From positions 806,001 through 870,000 of the forward strand of contig JAIXUH010000002.1 in the NCBI GenBank assembly GCA_027484145.1: a stretch of DNA of 64,000 nt. Direction: 5' to 3'. Numbering within the stretch: position 1 is the stretch's first letter; each line of letters begins with the position of its first letter. The DNA is from Rhodobacter sp. GTDB lineage: Bacteria > Pseudomonadota > Alphaproteobacteria > Rhodobacterales > Rhodobacteraceae. A program made the translations under genes and the position numbers. This document shows positions 1 through 11,704 of the stretch, piece after piece. Below the pieces are notes generated by a model. That model saw only the letters and a list, made by a program, of their open reading frames with translations. It was not told where the DNA came from and searched no databases.

Positions 1-3000
1 TCTGACGCAGCACTTCCAACCCCCGCGTGGCGGCGGCATCGTTCACAGGGGCCACGTTGGGTTTGCCCTCGTCATCACCGCGACCAAGGTCGTCAAAGGA
101 TGCTCCGGTCGGCTTCACATGCGCCAGATCGGTGCGGTCCAGATAGGATACGGCCAGTTCGCGGAAGATGTAGTCAAGGATCGAGGTCGCATTCTTGATG
201 CTGTCGTTGCCCTGCACCATGCCTGCCGGTTCAAAGCGGGTGAAGGTGAAGGCTTCGACAAACTCTTCCAGCGGCACGCCGTATTGCAGGCCAACCGACA
301 CCGCGATGGCAAAGTTGTTCATCATGGCGCGGAAGCCCGCACCTTCCTTGTGCATGTCGATGAATATCTCGCCCAGAGAGCCGTCCTGATACTCGCCGGT
401 CCGCAGATACACTTTGTGACCGCCGACAATCGCCTTCTGGGTATAGCCCTTGCGCCGCTCGGGCAGCTTTTCGCGGTGGCTGCGGACGATTTCCTTGACG
501 ATGACCTTTTCCACGATCTTTTCGGCCAAGACAGCCGCCTTTTCGTGCAAGGAGCCGTTGAGCAGAACCTCTTCGGCCTCTTCGTCGTCTTCGATCAACG
601 CCGCTGCCAAGGGCTGGCTCAGCTTGGACCCGTCGCGATAGAGCGCGTTGGCCTTGATCCCCAGCGAATGCGACAGCTCATAGGCCGACAGCGTTTCCTC
701 GATCGTGGCCGAGTTTGGCATGTTGATCGTCTTGGAGATCGCGCCCGAGATGAAGGATTGCGCCGCCGCCATCATGTAGATGTGGCTGTCAACCGACAGA
801 TAACGCTTGCCTTTCTTCCCGCAAGGGTTGGCGCAGTCAAACACGCTCAGGTGCTTTTCCTTCAGGAACGGCGCGCCTTCCAGAGTCATCGTGCCGCAAA
901 CATGGTCATTGGCGGCATCGATCTGCGCCTTGGTAAAGCCAAGGTGACGCAGCAGGTCAAAGGTCGGGTCGTTCAGCTTGTCTGCCGGAATGCCCAGCGT
1001 GCCCTTGCAGAAGTCTTCGCCCAGCGTCCACTGGTTGAACACAAAGCGGATGTCAAAGGCCGAAGGCAGCGCGGCCTCGATCTTCTCAATCTCGCGCGGG
1101 CCAAAGCCGTGGCCGATCAGCGCGGTGTGGTTGATCGCCGGGGCTTGCGCGATGGAGCCGTGGCCGACAGCATAGGCCACAATCTCGGCCACCTGATGGC
1201 CGGGATAGCCCAAAGCCTCCAGCGCGCCGGGAACCGACTGGTTGATGATCTTGAAGTAACCGCCACCGGCCAGCTTCTTGAACTTCACCAGCGCGAAATC
1301 TGGCTCGATCCCCGTCGTGTCGCAATCCATCACCAGACCAATGGTGCCGGTCGGCGCAATAACGGTGGTCTGGGCGTTGCGGAAACCATGCGCCTCGCCC
1401 AAGGCAAGCGCCTCGTCCCATGCGCTGCGGGCCAAAGCCACCAGCGTCTTGTCGGGGCAGTTTGCATAGTCCAGCGGCACCGGGGCCACGTTGACGGCCT
1501 CATACCCCGCCCGTTCGCCAAAGGCGGCGCGGCGGTGGTTGCGGATCACGCGCAGCATATGCGCGGCGTTGCGGCCATAGCCCGGGAAAGCGCCCAATTC
1601 GCGCGCCATTTCGGCGCTGGTGGCATAGGCCACGCCGGTCATCACAGCAGACAATGCGCCACACAGGGCACGGCCTTCGGCCGAGTCATAGCCAAGGCCC
1701 ATGTTCATCAGCAGACCGCCGATGTTGGCATAGCCAAGGCCCAAGGTGCGGAAGTCATAGGACCGCTGCGCGATTTCCTTGGACGGGAACTGCGCCATCA
1801 TCACGCTGATTTCCAGCGTGACCGTCCACAGCCGGCTGGCGTGGATATAGCCATCGGCATCGAACTTGGCGTCCTTGAAGAAGGTCAGCAGGTTCATCGA
1901 CGCAAGGTTGCAGGCGGTATCATCCAGGAACATGTATTCCGAGCAAGGGTTCGATCCGCGGATCGCGCCATCTTCGGGGCAGGTGTGCCATGCGTTGACG
2001 GTGTCATGGAACTGGATGCCCGGGTCGGCGCAGGCCCATGCGGCATGACCCACCTGATCCCACAGATCGCGCGCCTTGATCACCTTGGCGTTCTTGCCAT
2101 CGGTGCGGCGGATCAGCGCCCAGTCGGCGTCATCCTTCACGGCCTTCAGGAAAGCATCCGTCACGCGGACCGAGTTGTTCGAGTTCTGGCCCGACACGGT
2201 GATATAGGCCTCGGAATCCCAGTCCACATCATAGGTCGGGAATTCGATCGCGGTGTAACCCTGCTTTGCGTACTGCAGGATGCGATTGGTATAGGTGTCG
2301 GGGATCATCGACTTCTTGGCCGATTTGATCGCCGCCTTCAGGGCCGGGTTCTTGGCCGGATCCACCGAATCCTCAGCCGACCCATCCCATGTACGGATTG
2401 CGGTGAAGATCTCGTTCAGGCGCACCTCGTGCAGCTTCGACCCTGCCACAAGGCTGGCCACCTTCTGCTCTTCGATAACCTTCCAGTTGATGAAGGCCTC
2501 GATATCGGGGTGATCCATGTCACAGATCACCATCTTGGCCGCGCGGCGCGTGGTGCCGCCCGACTTGATCGCGCCTGCGGCCCGGTCACCGATCTTCAGG
2601 AACCCCATCAGGCCGCTGGATTTGCCGCCGCCCGACAGCTTTTCGCCCTCGCCGCGCAAAGACGAAAAGTTGGTGCCGGTACCTGAGCCATATTTGAACA
2701 GACGTGCCTCGCGCACCCACAGGTCCATGATCCCGCCATCGCCCACAAGGTCATCCTTGACCGACTGGATAAAGCAGGCATGCGGCTGCGGGTGTTCATA
2801 GGCGCTGGAGGATTTCGTCAGCTTGCCCGTTTCGTGGTCCACATAGAAATGCCCCTGCGATGGGCCGTCGATGCCGTAAGCCCAATGCAGGCCGGTGTTG
2901 AACCACTGCGGACTGTTCGGTGCGGCCATCTGACGGGCCAGCATGAAGCGCATCTCGTCGTAATAGGCGCGGGCATCAGCCTCGGTGGTGAAATAGCCAC

Positions 3001-3370
3001 CCTTCCAGCCCCAATACGCCCATGCACCCGCCAGACGGTCAAACACCTGTTTAGCTGAGGTTTCGCCGACAATGCGTTGATCTTGCGGCATTTCTGCCAA
3101 AGCTGCTTCATCGGGAACAGACCGCCACAAGAATTCGGGCACGCCCTTTTCCTTGACCTTCTTCAGACGGGCCGGAACGCCAGCCTTGCGGAAATACTTT
3201 TGCGCCAGAACGTCCGACGCGACTTGGCTCCAGCCTTCCGGCACTTCGACCGCGTCGTTGCGAAACACGACCGTGCCATCGGGGTTGCGGATTTCCGAGA
3301 TGGTCTTGCTGAACCCCATCGCGCCATAGGCGCCGGTTGCTTCGGTCGTGAACTTACGCTCAATCTTCAT
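1..3370 (-). CDS. nrdJ: Vitamin B12-dependent class II ribonucleotide reductase, 3' end cut by window edge
   Basis: Reduces ribonucleotides to deoxyribonucleotides with adenosylcobalamin, in the cytoplasm. It is absent from the ORF track because no stop codon occurs before base 1. I translated the reverse strand from ATG at 3370 and got 1123 uninterrupted codons ([16 protein letters not shown]...), against a usual family length of about 1200-1250, so roughly the last 100 residues are missing. Visible family signatures are [36 protein letters not shown], the active-site cysteine motif [16 protein letters not shown], and [16 protein letters not shown]. The start is backed by AAGGA upstream. The 855-residue plus-strand ORF over this region is its antisense shadow. 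Upstream lie an NrdR box and a structured leader, so control by NrdR and by RNA is likely. Identification is firm. Confidence 0.97.
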   Translation of the reverse strand, partial: MKIERKFTTEATGAYGAMGFSKTISEIRNPDGTVVFRNDAVEVPEGWSQVASDVLAQKYFRKAGVPARLKKVKEKGVPEFLWRSVPDEAALAEMPQDQRIVGETSAKQVFDRLAGAWAYWGWKGGYFTTEADARAYYDEMRFMLARQMAAPNSPQWFNTGLHWAYGIDGPSQGHFYVDHETGKLTKSSSAYEHPQPHACFIQSVKDDLVGDGGIMDLWVREARLFKYGSGTGTNFSSLRGEGEKLSGGGKSSGLMGFLKIGDRAAGAIKSGGTTRRAAKMVICDMDHPDIEAFINWKVIEEQKVASLVAGSKLHEVRLNEIFTAIRTWDGSAEDSVDPAKNPALKAAIKSAKKSMIPDTYTNRILQYAKQGYTAIEFPTYDVDWDSEAYITVSGQNSNNSVRVTDAFLKAVKDDADWALIRRTDGKNAKVIKARDLWDQVGHAAWACADPGIQFHDTVNAWHTCPEDGAIRGSNPCSEYMFLDDTACNLASMNLLTFFKDAKFDADGYIHASRLWTVTLEISVMMAQFPSKEIAQRSYDFRTLGLGYANIGGLLMNMGLGYDSAEGRALCGALSAVMTGVAYATSAEMARELGAFPGYGRNAAHMLRVIRNHRRAAFGERAGYEAVNVAPVPLDYANCPDKTLVALARSAWDEALALGEAHGFRNAQTTVIAPTGTIGLVMDCDTTGIEPDFALVKFKKLAGGGYFKIINQSVPGALEALGYPGHQVAEIVAYAVGHGSIAQAPAINHTALIGHGFGPREIEKIEAALPSAFDIRFVFNQWTLGEDFCKGTLGIPADKLNDPTFDLLRHLGFTKAQIDAANDHVCGTMTLEGAPFLKEKHLSVFDCANPCGKKGKRYLSVDSHIYMMAAAQSFISGAISKTINMPNSATIEETLSAYELSHSLGIKANALYRDGSKLSQPLAAALIEDDEEAEEVLLNGSLHEKAAVLAEKIVEKVIVKEIVRSHREKLPERRKGYTQKAIVGGHKVYLRTGEYQDGSLGEIFIDMHKEGAGFRAMMNNFAIAVSVGLQYGVPLEEFVEAFTFTRFEPAGMVQGNDSIKNATSILDYIFRELAVSYLDRTDLAHVKPTGASFDDLGRGDDEGKPNVAPVNDAAATRGLEVLRQ

Positions 3371-3448
3371 CTGCCCCGTCCTTACTGATTTTGGCCCCCG
3401 GTTGTGCCGGGTTGGCTGCATGGTCTCTCTTGGCCCGCACGGCGAGAA

Positions 3449-3541
3449 GGGCACAAGAAAAGCGGGCCTTGCCTGTATCGACAGGCAAGACAGCAGCGCC
3501 GGGTGGCACCAACCTGAACTGGTTCAGCTTTTCTTTTGTCC
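3449..3541 (-). promoter_or_regulatory. Structured 5' leader RNA candidate of nrdJ
   Basis: Read in the nrdJ sense, an 8-bp long-range helix (AGAAAAGC with GCUUUUCU, plus-strand 3527-3534 and 3456-3463) can be extended imperfectly outward to GGG/CCC. It encloses two local hairpins: CUGAA/UUCAG with loop CCAG, and a perfect 9-bp stem CUUGCCUGU/ACAGGCAAG with loop CGAU (3468-3489). A further CCCGG/CCGGG hairpin (about 3399-3413) lies just before the ribosome binding site and could act as an expression platform. Position and architecture suggest a cis-regulatory RNA. I recall a published computational nrdJ RNA motif in Rfam but could not compare with it. I do not see a canonical cobalamin riboswitch B12 box. 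Confidence 0.5.
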
Positions 3542-3552
3542 CCTCCCGCCAG

Positions 3553-3568
3553 ACACAACATTTAGTGT
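3553..3568. promoter_or_regulatory. NrdR box overlapping the nrdJ promoter
   Basis: ACACTAAATGTTGTGT (nrdJ sense) matches the NrdR consensus acaCwAtATaTwGtgt at 14 of 16 positions. A TTGACG -35 candidate lies about 17 bases upstream (plus-strand 3584-3589), so the box would cover the -10 region, as expected for the ATP/dATP-sensing repressor NrdR. NrdR boxes usually occur in pairs about 31 bp apart. I found no good second copy at that spacing. Confidence 0.7.
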
Positions 3569-3599
3569 CCGTCCGGGTTGTTTCGTCAAATTGTCGTAA

Positions 3600-3845
3600 T
3601 CCGCGGCCGGGGGCAATGGATTTTTTTGCCGCAGCGAAACGTTTTCAGGCTTGACGCGAACACGGCGTTTTCACGGCGGCGTTAACATACGATTCACCGC
3701 CCGCTGCGGCCTGTGGGCCGGTCTGGGGATAAGCCGGGGGATGACTGTGGGATGATTGGATGAACTTGCCCAGTTTCGCCAAGAACACGGCACACTTGCG
3801 CCAAGCCGTTCAGAACCTGCGTGAATCTGTGGATGAAATCAAAGC
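3600..3845. other. Intergenic region between nrdJ promoter and EamA gene, with DnaA-box-like sites
   Basis: No credible gene. Two single-mismatch matches to the DnaA box TTATCCACA are present: TTATCCCCA (complement of 3724-3732) and TCATCCACA (complement of 3828-3836). A looser TCATCCCACA lies at 3746-3755. DnaA is known to control nrdAB in E. coli; a similar role here is inference only. Confidence 0.3.
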
Positions 3846-4724
3846 TCAGGCGCGGCGGTTGATCAGCACGATTCCCGCTGCCACCAGTGCCGCTGCAAGG
3901 GCAAGGCCAAGTGTGACTTCCTCGCCATAGAAAAGCACGCCGAAGGCCATCGCGAAAACAGGCGTCATGAACGAAAAAGAGGCAACGGTGGCGGATGGGT
4001 AGGTCGACAGCAGCCACAGCCACATCGCAAAGCCCCCTGCCACCACTATGGATGCCTGAAACAACAGCCCCCATATGTGGTAGATGTTCAGGTCACGGAT
4101 CAGCGGGCCAAAGAAGGGTGCGGCCAAAATCAGGATCGGCCCCGATACCAGCACCATCCAGAACAACTGCATTTCCGACCCCGCTTCGCGCAGCACCGTC
4201 CGCCGCGCCAGAAACGCCGTCAAGGCCCAGCCAAGCGCCGCCCCAAGGGCTGCCAGATCGCCGGGCAGACTGCCCCCGCTTGCCGATTGACGCGACAGAA
4301 TCGCCGTAGCGGTACCGGCAAAGGCCAGCAGCAGCCCGATGCCCTTTGTCGGCGTGATCCGTTCGTTCGGCAGGCCGAAATGTGCCAGCAGCGCAAACCA
4401 CAGCGGCATGGAATAGAAGATGACAGATGCCCGCCCCAGCGCGGTCAGGTCCAGCGCGACAAACAGGCACAGAAACTCGATCGCGAACATTGTGCCAATG
4501 GCCAGCCCTGCCAGCAGATGCGCACGCCGCAGAACCGGCGGCCGCCCGTTCCAGCGCAACCACGCCCAGACAAAGCCCACCGCCAGCACAGACCGCAGCC
4601 CGGCAAAGAACACGGGTTGAATGCCCTTGTTCACCTCGACGACCACGACCTGATTGATCGCCAGCAGCAGCGCCACCCCTGTCAACGCCGCAAACCCGGT
4701 TCCGTCCAGCCTGTCTTTGCGCAC
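3846..4724 (-). CDS. EamA-family (DMT superfamily) inner-membrane transporter
   Basis: 292 residues of ten predicted hydrophobic helices forming two EamA repeats, the standard length and layout of drug/metabolite transporters, which usually export amino acids, nucleosides or other small metabolites. The substrate cannot be told. The start is GTG at 4724, preceded by AGGGG with good spacing. The C-terminus ends VLINRRA, typical for the family. It stands alone on the minus strand, diverging from the DUF533 gene. A second, distantly similar EamA protein lies at 6158-7054; the two are not tandem duplicates, as their sequences differ throughout. Confidence 0.9.
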   Translation of the reverse strand: MRKDRLDGTGFAALTGVALLLAINQVVVVEVNKGIQPVFFAGLRSVLAVGFVWAWLRWNGRPPVLRRAHLLAGLAIGTMFAIEFLCLFVALDLTALGRASVIFYSMPLWFALLAHFGLPNERITPTKGIGLLLAFAGTATAILSRQSASGGSLPGDLAALGAALGWALTAFLARRTVLREAGSEMQLFWMVLVSGPILILAAPFFGPLIRDLNIYHIWGLLFQASIVVAGGFAMWLWLLSTYPSATVASFSFMTPVFAMAFGVLFYGEEVTLGLALAAALVAAGIVLINRRA

Positions 4725-4886
4725 GCTTTACCCCTGCCCTGATCCCCCGGTGTGGCGCTCGCGCCGCGCGGGGTCAAGGCCGCTTGTGCAGGGCGGCCCC
4801 CGCCTTGGCGGTTGACGGGGCGGCGAACAGCGGCAAGGTTGGTAATGCGTGCCGCGCCAGGCCGCGTGTGACAGGGAGCCATTTCC

Positions 4887-5675
4887 ATGAGTCTGATGAA
4901 AACGCTGACACGGGTTGCCATCGGCATCGTGATCGCCAAGGGCGTGCAGCATGTGACCAGCCGCTCACGCGGGGCTTCGACCCCCGCGCCGCGAACCAAT
5001 GCCGGAACAGGCCGCAGCTACGCGCCCGACACCAAGGGCATGGGCGGCATCATGGACGAAATCCTGAACGCGGGGAAAAGCCGCAAGAGCAGCACCCGGT
5101 CCTCTGGCGGGCTGGATGACCTTTTGGGCACCAGCCGCAACACCAGCCGGACCCGCAGCAGCACGCCAAAAGGCGGATTGGGCGATCTGCTGGGCAGCCG
5201 GTCCGGCGGTGGTGGTCTGGGCGATCTGTTGGGCGCGGTTCTGGGCGGGGCCGCAGGGGGCGCCGCAGGTGGCGCCGTCCTCGGGCAATCCACCCGCCGC
5301 ACCCCCGAACCGGAACAAGAGGATGAGGCCGAGGCCGCCGTCCTGCTGCGCGCCATGATCATGGCCGCGAAATCCGACGGCACGCTGGATGACGCCGAAA
5401 AGGCCAAGCTGATGGATCAGGTGGGCGATGCCACCCGCGCCGAGATCGACTTCATCAACGCCGAACTGTCCGCCCCCGTTGATATTGACGGGCTCTTGCG
5501 CGACGTGCCCCGCGGGATGGAGGAGAAGGTCTATATGGTGTCGCTGATGGCCATCGATCTTGATGAGCGCGCCGAGGCCGAGTATCTGCACCAGCTTGCC
5601 CAAGCGCTGGGTCTGAGCGAGGCCGAAGTGAACGCCCTGCACGATCACGCCCAAGCCCCCCGCATCTATAGCTGA
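4887..5675 (+). CDS. DUF533 / TerB-like protein
   Basis: 262 residues. A short hydrophobic N-terminus (VAIGIVIAKGVQH) is followed by a low-complexity glycine/serine/arginine region holding three copies of a GGLxDLLG motif (about residues 74-117) and an alanine/glycine hinge (AVLGGAAGGAAGGAVLG). The C-terminal half (about residues 145-260) is an acidic helical domain of the DUF533/TerB type (AAVLLRAMIMAAKSDGTLDDAEKAKLM). DUF533 proteins (YebE family) are inner-membrane-associated with no proven function. The start is supported by AGGGAG about 8 bases upstream. It lies just before mur and may share its transcript. Confidence 0.85.
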   Translation: MSLMKTLTRVAIGIVIAKGVQHVTSRSRGASTPAPRTNAGTGRSYAPDTKGMGGIMDEILNAGKSRKSSTRSSGGLDDLLGTSRNTSRTRSSTPKGGLGDLLGSRSGGGGLGDLLGAVLGGAAGGAAGGAVLGQSTRRTPEPEQEDEAEAAVLLRAMIMAAKSDGTLDDAEKAKLMDQVGDATRAEIDFINAELSAPVDIDGLLRDVPRGMEEKVYMVSLMAIDLDERAEAEYLHQLAQALGLSEAEVNALHDHAQAPRIYS

Positions 5676-5744
5676 GCCATGCGGGGTGGCGCCCTGCGCG
5701 CCACTTCGCTAAAGCGTCCGCAAAAAGGACCGACGGACTTGACC

Positions 5745-6161
5745 ATGACCGATATCATCGCCCGCTGCGAGGCAAAGGGTCTGCGAATGACCGACCAGCG
5801 CCGCATTGTGGCGCGGGTCGTGGGCGATTCCGATGACCACCCCGATGTGGAAGAGCTTTACGCCCGCGCTGCCAAGATCGACCCGCGCATCTCACTCGCC
5901 ACGGTCTATCGCACGGTCAAGCTGTTCGAAGAGGCGGGCATTCTGGAAAAGCTGGAATTCGGCGATGGTCGCGCCCGCTATGAAGACGCCGAGCGTGATC
6001 ACCATGACCACCTGATCGACGTGAACTCGGGCGAGGTGATCGAATTTGTCGACCCCGAGATCGAGGCCCTTCAGGAACGCATCGCTGCGCGCCTTGGTTA
6101 TCGGCTGATCGGTCACCGGCTGGAACTATTGGGCGTACCCGTCAAGAAATCATCCAAGTGA
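5745..6161 (+). CDS. mur: Fur-family metalloregulator, Mur/Fur type
   Basis: 138 residues from ATG at 5745. An N-terminal winged helix (GLRMTDQRRIVARVV... SLATVYRTVKLFEEAGILEK) is followed by a dimerisation/metal domain with the HHDHLIDVNSGEVIEF motif typical of Fur/Mur. In Rhodobacterales this subtype generally acts as the manganese-responsive Mur, but iron-sensing Fur cannot be excluded from sequence. The ORF-track start at 5679 adds 22 poorly conserved residues and is rejected. An in-frame TTG at 5739 sits better behind AAAAAGGA (10 bases) than the ATG does (16 bases), so the start may be two codons earlier. GTGA overlap couples it to the next gene. Confidence 0.87.
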   Translation: MTDIIARCEAKGLRMTDQRRIVARVVGDSDDHPDVEELYARAAKIDPRISLATVYRTVKLFEEAGILEKLEFGDGRARYEDAERDHHDHLIDVNSGEVIEFVDPEIEALQERIAARLGYRLIGHRLELLGVPVKKSSK

Positions 6162-7031
6162 ACGCACAAGACAACCGGCGCGGCGCGCTTTTGATGGTCG
6201 CCAGCATGGCGGCCTTTGCGTTCGAGGATCTGTTCCTGAAGCGCGCGGCCATGGAACTGCCCCCCGGTCAGGTGATCGCGATGATTGGCGCCGTGGGGGC
6301 GCTTTGCTTTTGGGCCATCGCCGCCAGCCGGGGCGAGGCGATCCTGATCCGCGCCGCCCTGTCGCCACCCGCGCTGATCAGAAGCCTGTCCGAAGCTGGT
6401 GCGACCATGCTTTACATCACCGCCCTTGCCCTGATCCCGCTGTCGATGAACGCTGCACTTTTGCAGGCGTCTCCCTTGGTGGTCACCATGGCCGCCGCAC
6501 TTTTCCTGGGGGAAAAGGTCGGCTGGCGGCGCTGGACAGCCATTTGCGTGGGCTTTGTCGGCGTGCTGGTCATCCTGCGCCCCACCACCGAAGGCTGGCA
6601 ACCCGCTGGCCTGTTGACCGTGCTTTGCGTTGTCATCCTTGCGGCGCGCGACCTTGCCACCCGCGTCATGCCCGCCAGCATCGGCACGTTCCAGCTCACG
6701 ACATGGGCCTATATCGCGCTGGTTCCGGCGGGGCTTGCCCTCATGGTGTTGCATGACACGCCTGTTGCACCAATCAACCCCGCCGATTGGGTCAACCTGA
6801 CCGGCGCGCTGCTTACCGGGCTTGTGGGCTATTGGGCGATCACCGCCGCCATGCGGCAGGGTGACGTGTCCTATGTAGCCCCGTTCCGCTATACACGGCT
6901 GGTCTTTGCCCTGATCCTGTCGGCCATTTTCCTGAACGAACGCCCCGATGCATGGATGCTGACCGGGGCGGCGCTTGTCATCGGTTCGGGCCTTTACACC
7001 TTTGCCCGCGAGGCACAGCGCAACCGCCGGA

Positions 7032-7054
<23 letters not shown>
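6158..7054 (+). CDS. EamA-family (DMT superfamily) transporter
   Basis: 298 residues, ten predicted helices, two EamA repeats. It starts at GTG 6158 inside the mur stop (GTGA), so translation is probably coupled to the regulator. Typical second-repeat features are visible (YVAPFRYTRLVFALILSAIFLNERPDAWMLTGAALVIGSGLY). Substrate is unknown. Coupling to a Mur/Fur regulator hints at metal-responsive expression but does not show metal transport. The last 23 bases overlap the convergent intradiol dioxygenase gene. Confidence 0.9.
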
Positions 7055-9294
<2,240 letters not shown>

Positions 9295-9300
9295 GTCATC

Positions 9301-9330
9301 TGCGGTCAGCCCCCATGTGGGCTGGCCGCA
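9301..9330. terminator. Hairpin between convergent eno and SDR genes
   Basis: 12-bp stem TGCGGTCAGCCC / GGGCTGGCCGCA with one G-T wobble and loop CCATGT, only a few bases past the eno stop. No T-run follows on either strand, so it is a weak intrinsic terminator or a 3' end stabiliser serving both genes. Confidence 0.55.
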
Positions 9331-9333
9331 CCC

Positions 9334-10107
9334 CTACCCCGGCAGCGCCACCTTGAATTCCTGCAAGGTGTTGCCGCCATCGACCACGATCAACTGCCCG
9401 GTGATATAGCTCGCCTCTTCCGCCGCCAGAAACAGCACCGCATGCGCCACTTCGGCCGGGGTTCCGGGGCGGCCAAGCGGTGTGAAGCGCCCGGCAACCA
9501 ACTCCCCTTCGGATGAGCTTTCGGTGGCAATCCACCCCGGCCCCACGGCGTTGACCGTGATGCCCTGCGCGCCGGTTTCAATCGCCATCACCCGCGTCAT
9601 GCCCATCAATCCGGCTTTTGCTGCGGCATAGGTCCCCGAACCGTCAATGCCCACCAGCGGCCCTGTCACCGATGACATCTGTACGATGCGCCCATACCCG
9701 CGTGCGCGCATCCCCGGCAGCACGGCGCGGCACATCCGGAACGTCGAGGTCAGCGAAATCGCAATGCCATGCTCCCATTGTGCATCCGGCAGATCGGCCA
9801 GTTGCGCGCGCGGAAAGTCCACACCCGTCTGCTGCATGCCCGCGTTGTTCACCAGAATGTCAATCGGGCCAAGGGCCGCTTCGACGCCAGACACCAACGC
9901 ATCGATTTCGGCCTGCCGCGTCAGATCGGCGGTCATGGCGAAAACTTCGGGCCCCAGTTCCGCCGCCCGCGCATGAATCCGCTCTGTGGTCGAGGTGATG
10001 GCCACCCTTGCCCCGGCATCGCGCAGCGCCCGCGCGCACCCCATGCCGATGCCGCCCGCGCTGCCCGCGCCTGTCACCAGCGCCACCTTGCCCTTGACCC
10101 CTGCCAT
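9334..10107 (-). CDS. Short-chain dehydrogenase/reductase (classical SDR)
   Basis: 257 residues, classical SDR length. The Rossmann cofactor motif TGAGSAGGIG (about residues 12-21), NNAG motif, catalytic serine (SSVTG) and YAAAK are all present, as is the C-terminal VDGG. The DAGARVAITSTTERI segment after the glycine motif carries no acidic residue at the end of beta-2, so NADP(H) is plausible. Substrate is unknown. Monocistronic, convergent with eno and diverging from the DUF985 cupin gene. Confidence 0.88.
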   Translation of the reverse strand: MAGVKGKVALVTGAGSAGGIGMGCARALRDAGARVAITSTTERIHARAAELGPEVFAMTADLTRQAEIDALVSGVEAALGPIDILVNNAGMQQTGVDFPRAQLADLPDAQWEHGIAISLTSTFRMCRAVLPGMRARGYGRIVQMSSVTGPLVGIDGSGTYAAAKAGLMGMTRVMAIETGAQGITVNAVGPGWIATESSSEGELVAGRFTPLGRPGTPAEVAHAVLFLAAEEASYITGQLIVVDGGNTLQEFKVALPG

Positions 10108-10200
10108 TGCCGCCCCCTCAGATGTTCGGTCACGCTAGCGCGGTTGCGGGCGCATCGAAAGGGTGTTGCACGCCAAAGCGCCGCGTCGGATACTGCCGCC

Positions 10201-10620
10201 ATGCAGACCGCAGACCAGTTAATCACCCATCTGAACCTTGCCCCACATCCCGAAGGCGGCTGGTATCGGCAAACCTGGCAAGGGCCCGTCGTGCAAGGCC
10301 GCGCCACGGGCACGGCGATCCTGTTCCTGCTTCGGACGGGCGAGCGCAGCCATTGGCACCGGGTGGACGCGGACGAGATCTGGCTATGGCACGCGGGCGC
10401 GCCCCTGATCCTGTCGATGGGCGATACCCACGCCACCGATGTGGTGCTCGGCCCCGATGTTCTGGGCGGGCAGATGCCGCAAATCCTTGTTCCGACAGGG
10501 CATTGGCAGGCCGCACGGTCCACGGGAGACTATACGCTGGTGTCCTGCACCGTCAGTCCCGGCTTTCAGTTTGACGGGTTTGAGCTTGCCGCGCCCGAGT
10601 TTGATCTGCCGCGCGGCTGA
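10201..10620 (+). CDS. DUF985 cupin-fold protein
   Basis: 139 residues covering the DUF985 (Cupin_5) domain: the N-terminal LNLAPHPEGGWYRQTW motif, SHWHRVDADEIWLWHAG with metal-ligand-type histidines, and the C-terminal VSCTVSPGFQFDGFEL. Related proteins are small metal-binding cupins of unproven enzymatic role. ATG at 10201 gives the exact family N-terminus; the ORF-track start at 9769 is an upstream extension over the divergent SDR gene. No strong ribosome binding site is visible. Confidence 0.85.
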   Translation: MQTADQLITHLNLAPHPEGGWYRQTWQGPVVQGRATGTAILFLLRTGERSHWHRVDADEIWLWHAGAPLILSMGDTHATDVVLGPDVLGGQMPQILVPTGHWQAARSTGDYTLVSCTVSPGFQFDGFELAAPEFDLPRG

Positions 10621-10626
10621 CCCCGC

Positions 10627-11655
10627 CTATGTGCCGGTCGCGGCCAGATCATCCGCAGCGGGATAGGCCGCGCCAAAGTCAAAGGCGGGCAACTCTTCCA
10701 CCAGCATGCCTGCCGCAGCAAGGGCTGTAGCCGCCTCATTCATGGTCGGATGTCTGGCATCAGCCTCGGACATCCGCACGGCGCGCATGCCTCGGTGCTG
10801 GCCCAAGGTGCCCTCGGCCACCCGGCGGCCATCGAGTCCTTCAAAACTGATCCGGTCCAGCGCCGCATCGCGCAGGGGCAGCACCATGCCTTCTTGCAGC
10901 GCCATGGTTTGCATCAGCGGCATCGACAGGCGGGACAGAACTGCCTGCAGCACGCATTCCGCCGCCTCGACCCGCGCGGCAAGAGCGGCGGTAAAGGCCG
11001 GTCGCGCAACCGAATCGTGCACGGCGTTGCGTCGCAGCTTTGGCTTGCGGCCACGCCCGTCTGCCGGAAGCACGAGAACCATATCACCAACACGCGCGCC
11101 CTGTTGCAGCGACAGCTTGGCGCTGAGCGCGCGGTACGGCACATCTTCCAGCAAAAGCCCCAGCGGGCGCGGTTCTTCGATGAAGGACGCATAGCGAAAG
11201 CCGCTGGTCCAGACCAGATCGCCTTCACAGTCCAGCGCCTCTTCCAGATTGGACAGGGCAAGATCGGCCAGCGGAGAGATCATGGCCGCATCGGTGCGGG
11301 TGGGCTTGCGCGATTCGGGGGGCTGCGCCCCGCAGCGGCCCATCGTCAACACCTCGACCATCCCGGTCAAAAGCTCGGGCGACATGACCAGAAGGCCCAA
11401 GCCATCTTCCGGCCCTTCCAGCATCAGGATCAGCGCGCGTTCAGGCGGCAGATCCAGCAGTTCGGCCAGCGACAGGCGCTGCACGGTCTGGCCCACGAAA
11501 TCCAGCGGCAGTTGCATCATGTCGCGCGCGGCGCGGGCAAAGGCCAGCCGCCATGCGCGGTCGGCCCCCGGCCCCCCTTCGGCTGCAGATTGTGTTGCGG
11601 CCAAAAGCTTCTTGCGTAGAACATCCCCTGCCAAAACAACGCCTCCGCCATGCAC
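10627..11655 (-). CDS. FliM/FliN-like flagellar motor switch-related protein
   Basis: Up to 342 residues. The C-terminal region (about residues 240-300: LSMPLMQTMALQEGMVLPLRDAALDRISFEGLDGRRVAEGTLGQHRGMRAVRM) has the SpoA/FliMN C-terminal pattern, and the preceding part resembles the divergent FliM-like proteins of Rhodobacteraceae. If functional it would act in the flagellar C-ring, but no other flagellar gene is in the window. The listed start is GTG at 11655; an in-frame TTG at 11634 is better spaced behind GGAGG and may be the true start. It follows the SLC5 histidine kinase by 49 bases on the same strand and may be co-transcribed with it. Confidence 0.65.
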   Translation of the reverse strand: MHGGGVVLAGDVLRKKLLAATQSAAEGGPGADRAWRLAFARAARDMMQLPLDFVGQTVQRLSLAELLDLPPERALILMLEGPEDGLGLLVMSPELLTGMVEVLTMGRCGAQPPESRKPTRTDAAMISPLADLALSNLEEALDCEGDLVWTSGFRYASFIEEPRPLGLLLEDVPYRALSAKLSLQQGARVGDMVLVLPADGRGRKPKLRRNAVHDSVARPAFTAALAARVEAAECVLQAVLSRLSMPLMQTMALQEGMVLPLRDAALDRISFEGLDGRRVAEGTLGQHRGMRAVRMSEADARHPTMNEAATALAAAGMLVEELPAFDFGAAYPAADDLAATGT

Positions 11656-11704
11656 CGCCCATGGCAGCAGACTGCCTCAGAAATCTTGCCAAATGGTTGA
11701 TGAA

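Noticed and set aside
119-2686. 855-residue plus-strand ORF, longest in the first 3 kb
   Set aside because: Antisense shadow of nrdJ. The translation has no recognisable motifs, whereas the opposite strand gives a full class II reductase.
3449-3541. Cobalamin riboswitch upstream of nrdJ
   Set aside because: No GCCACTG-type B12 box or canonical core found. The structure is reported as an unclassified leader instead.
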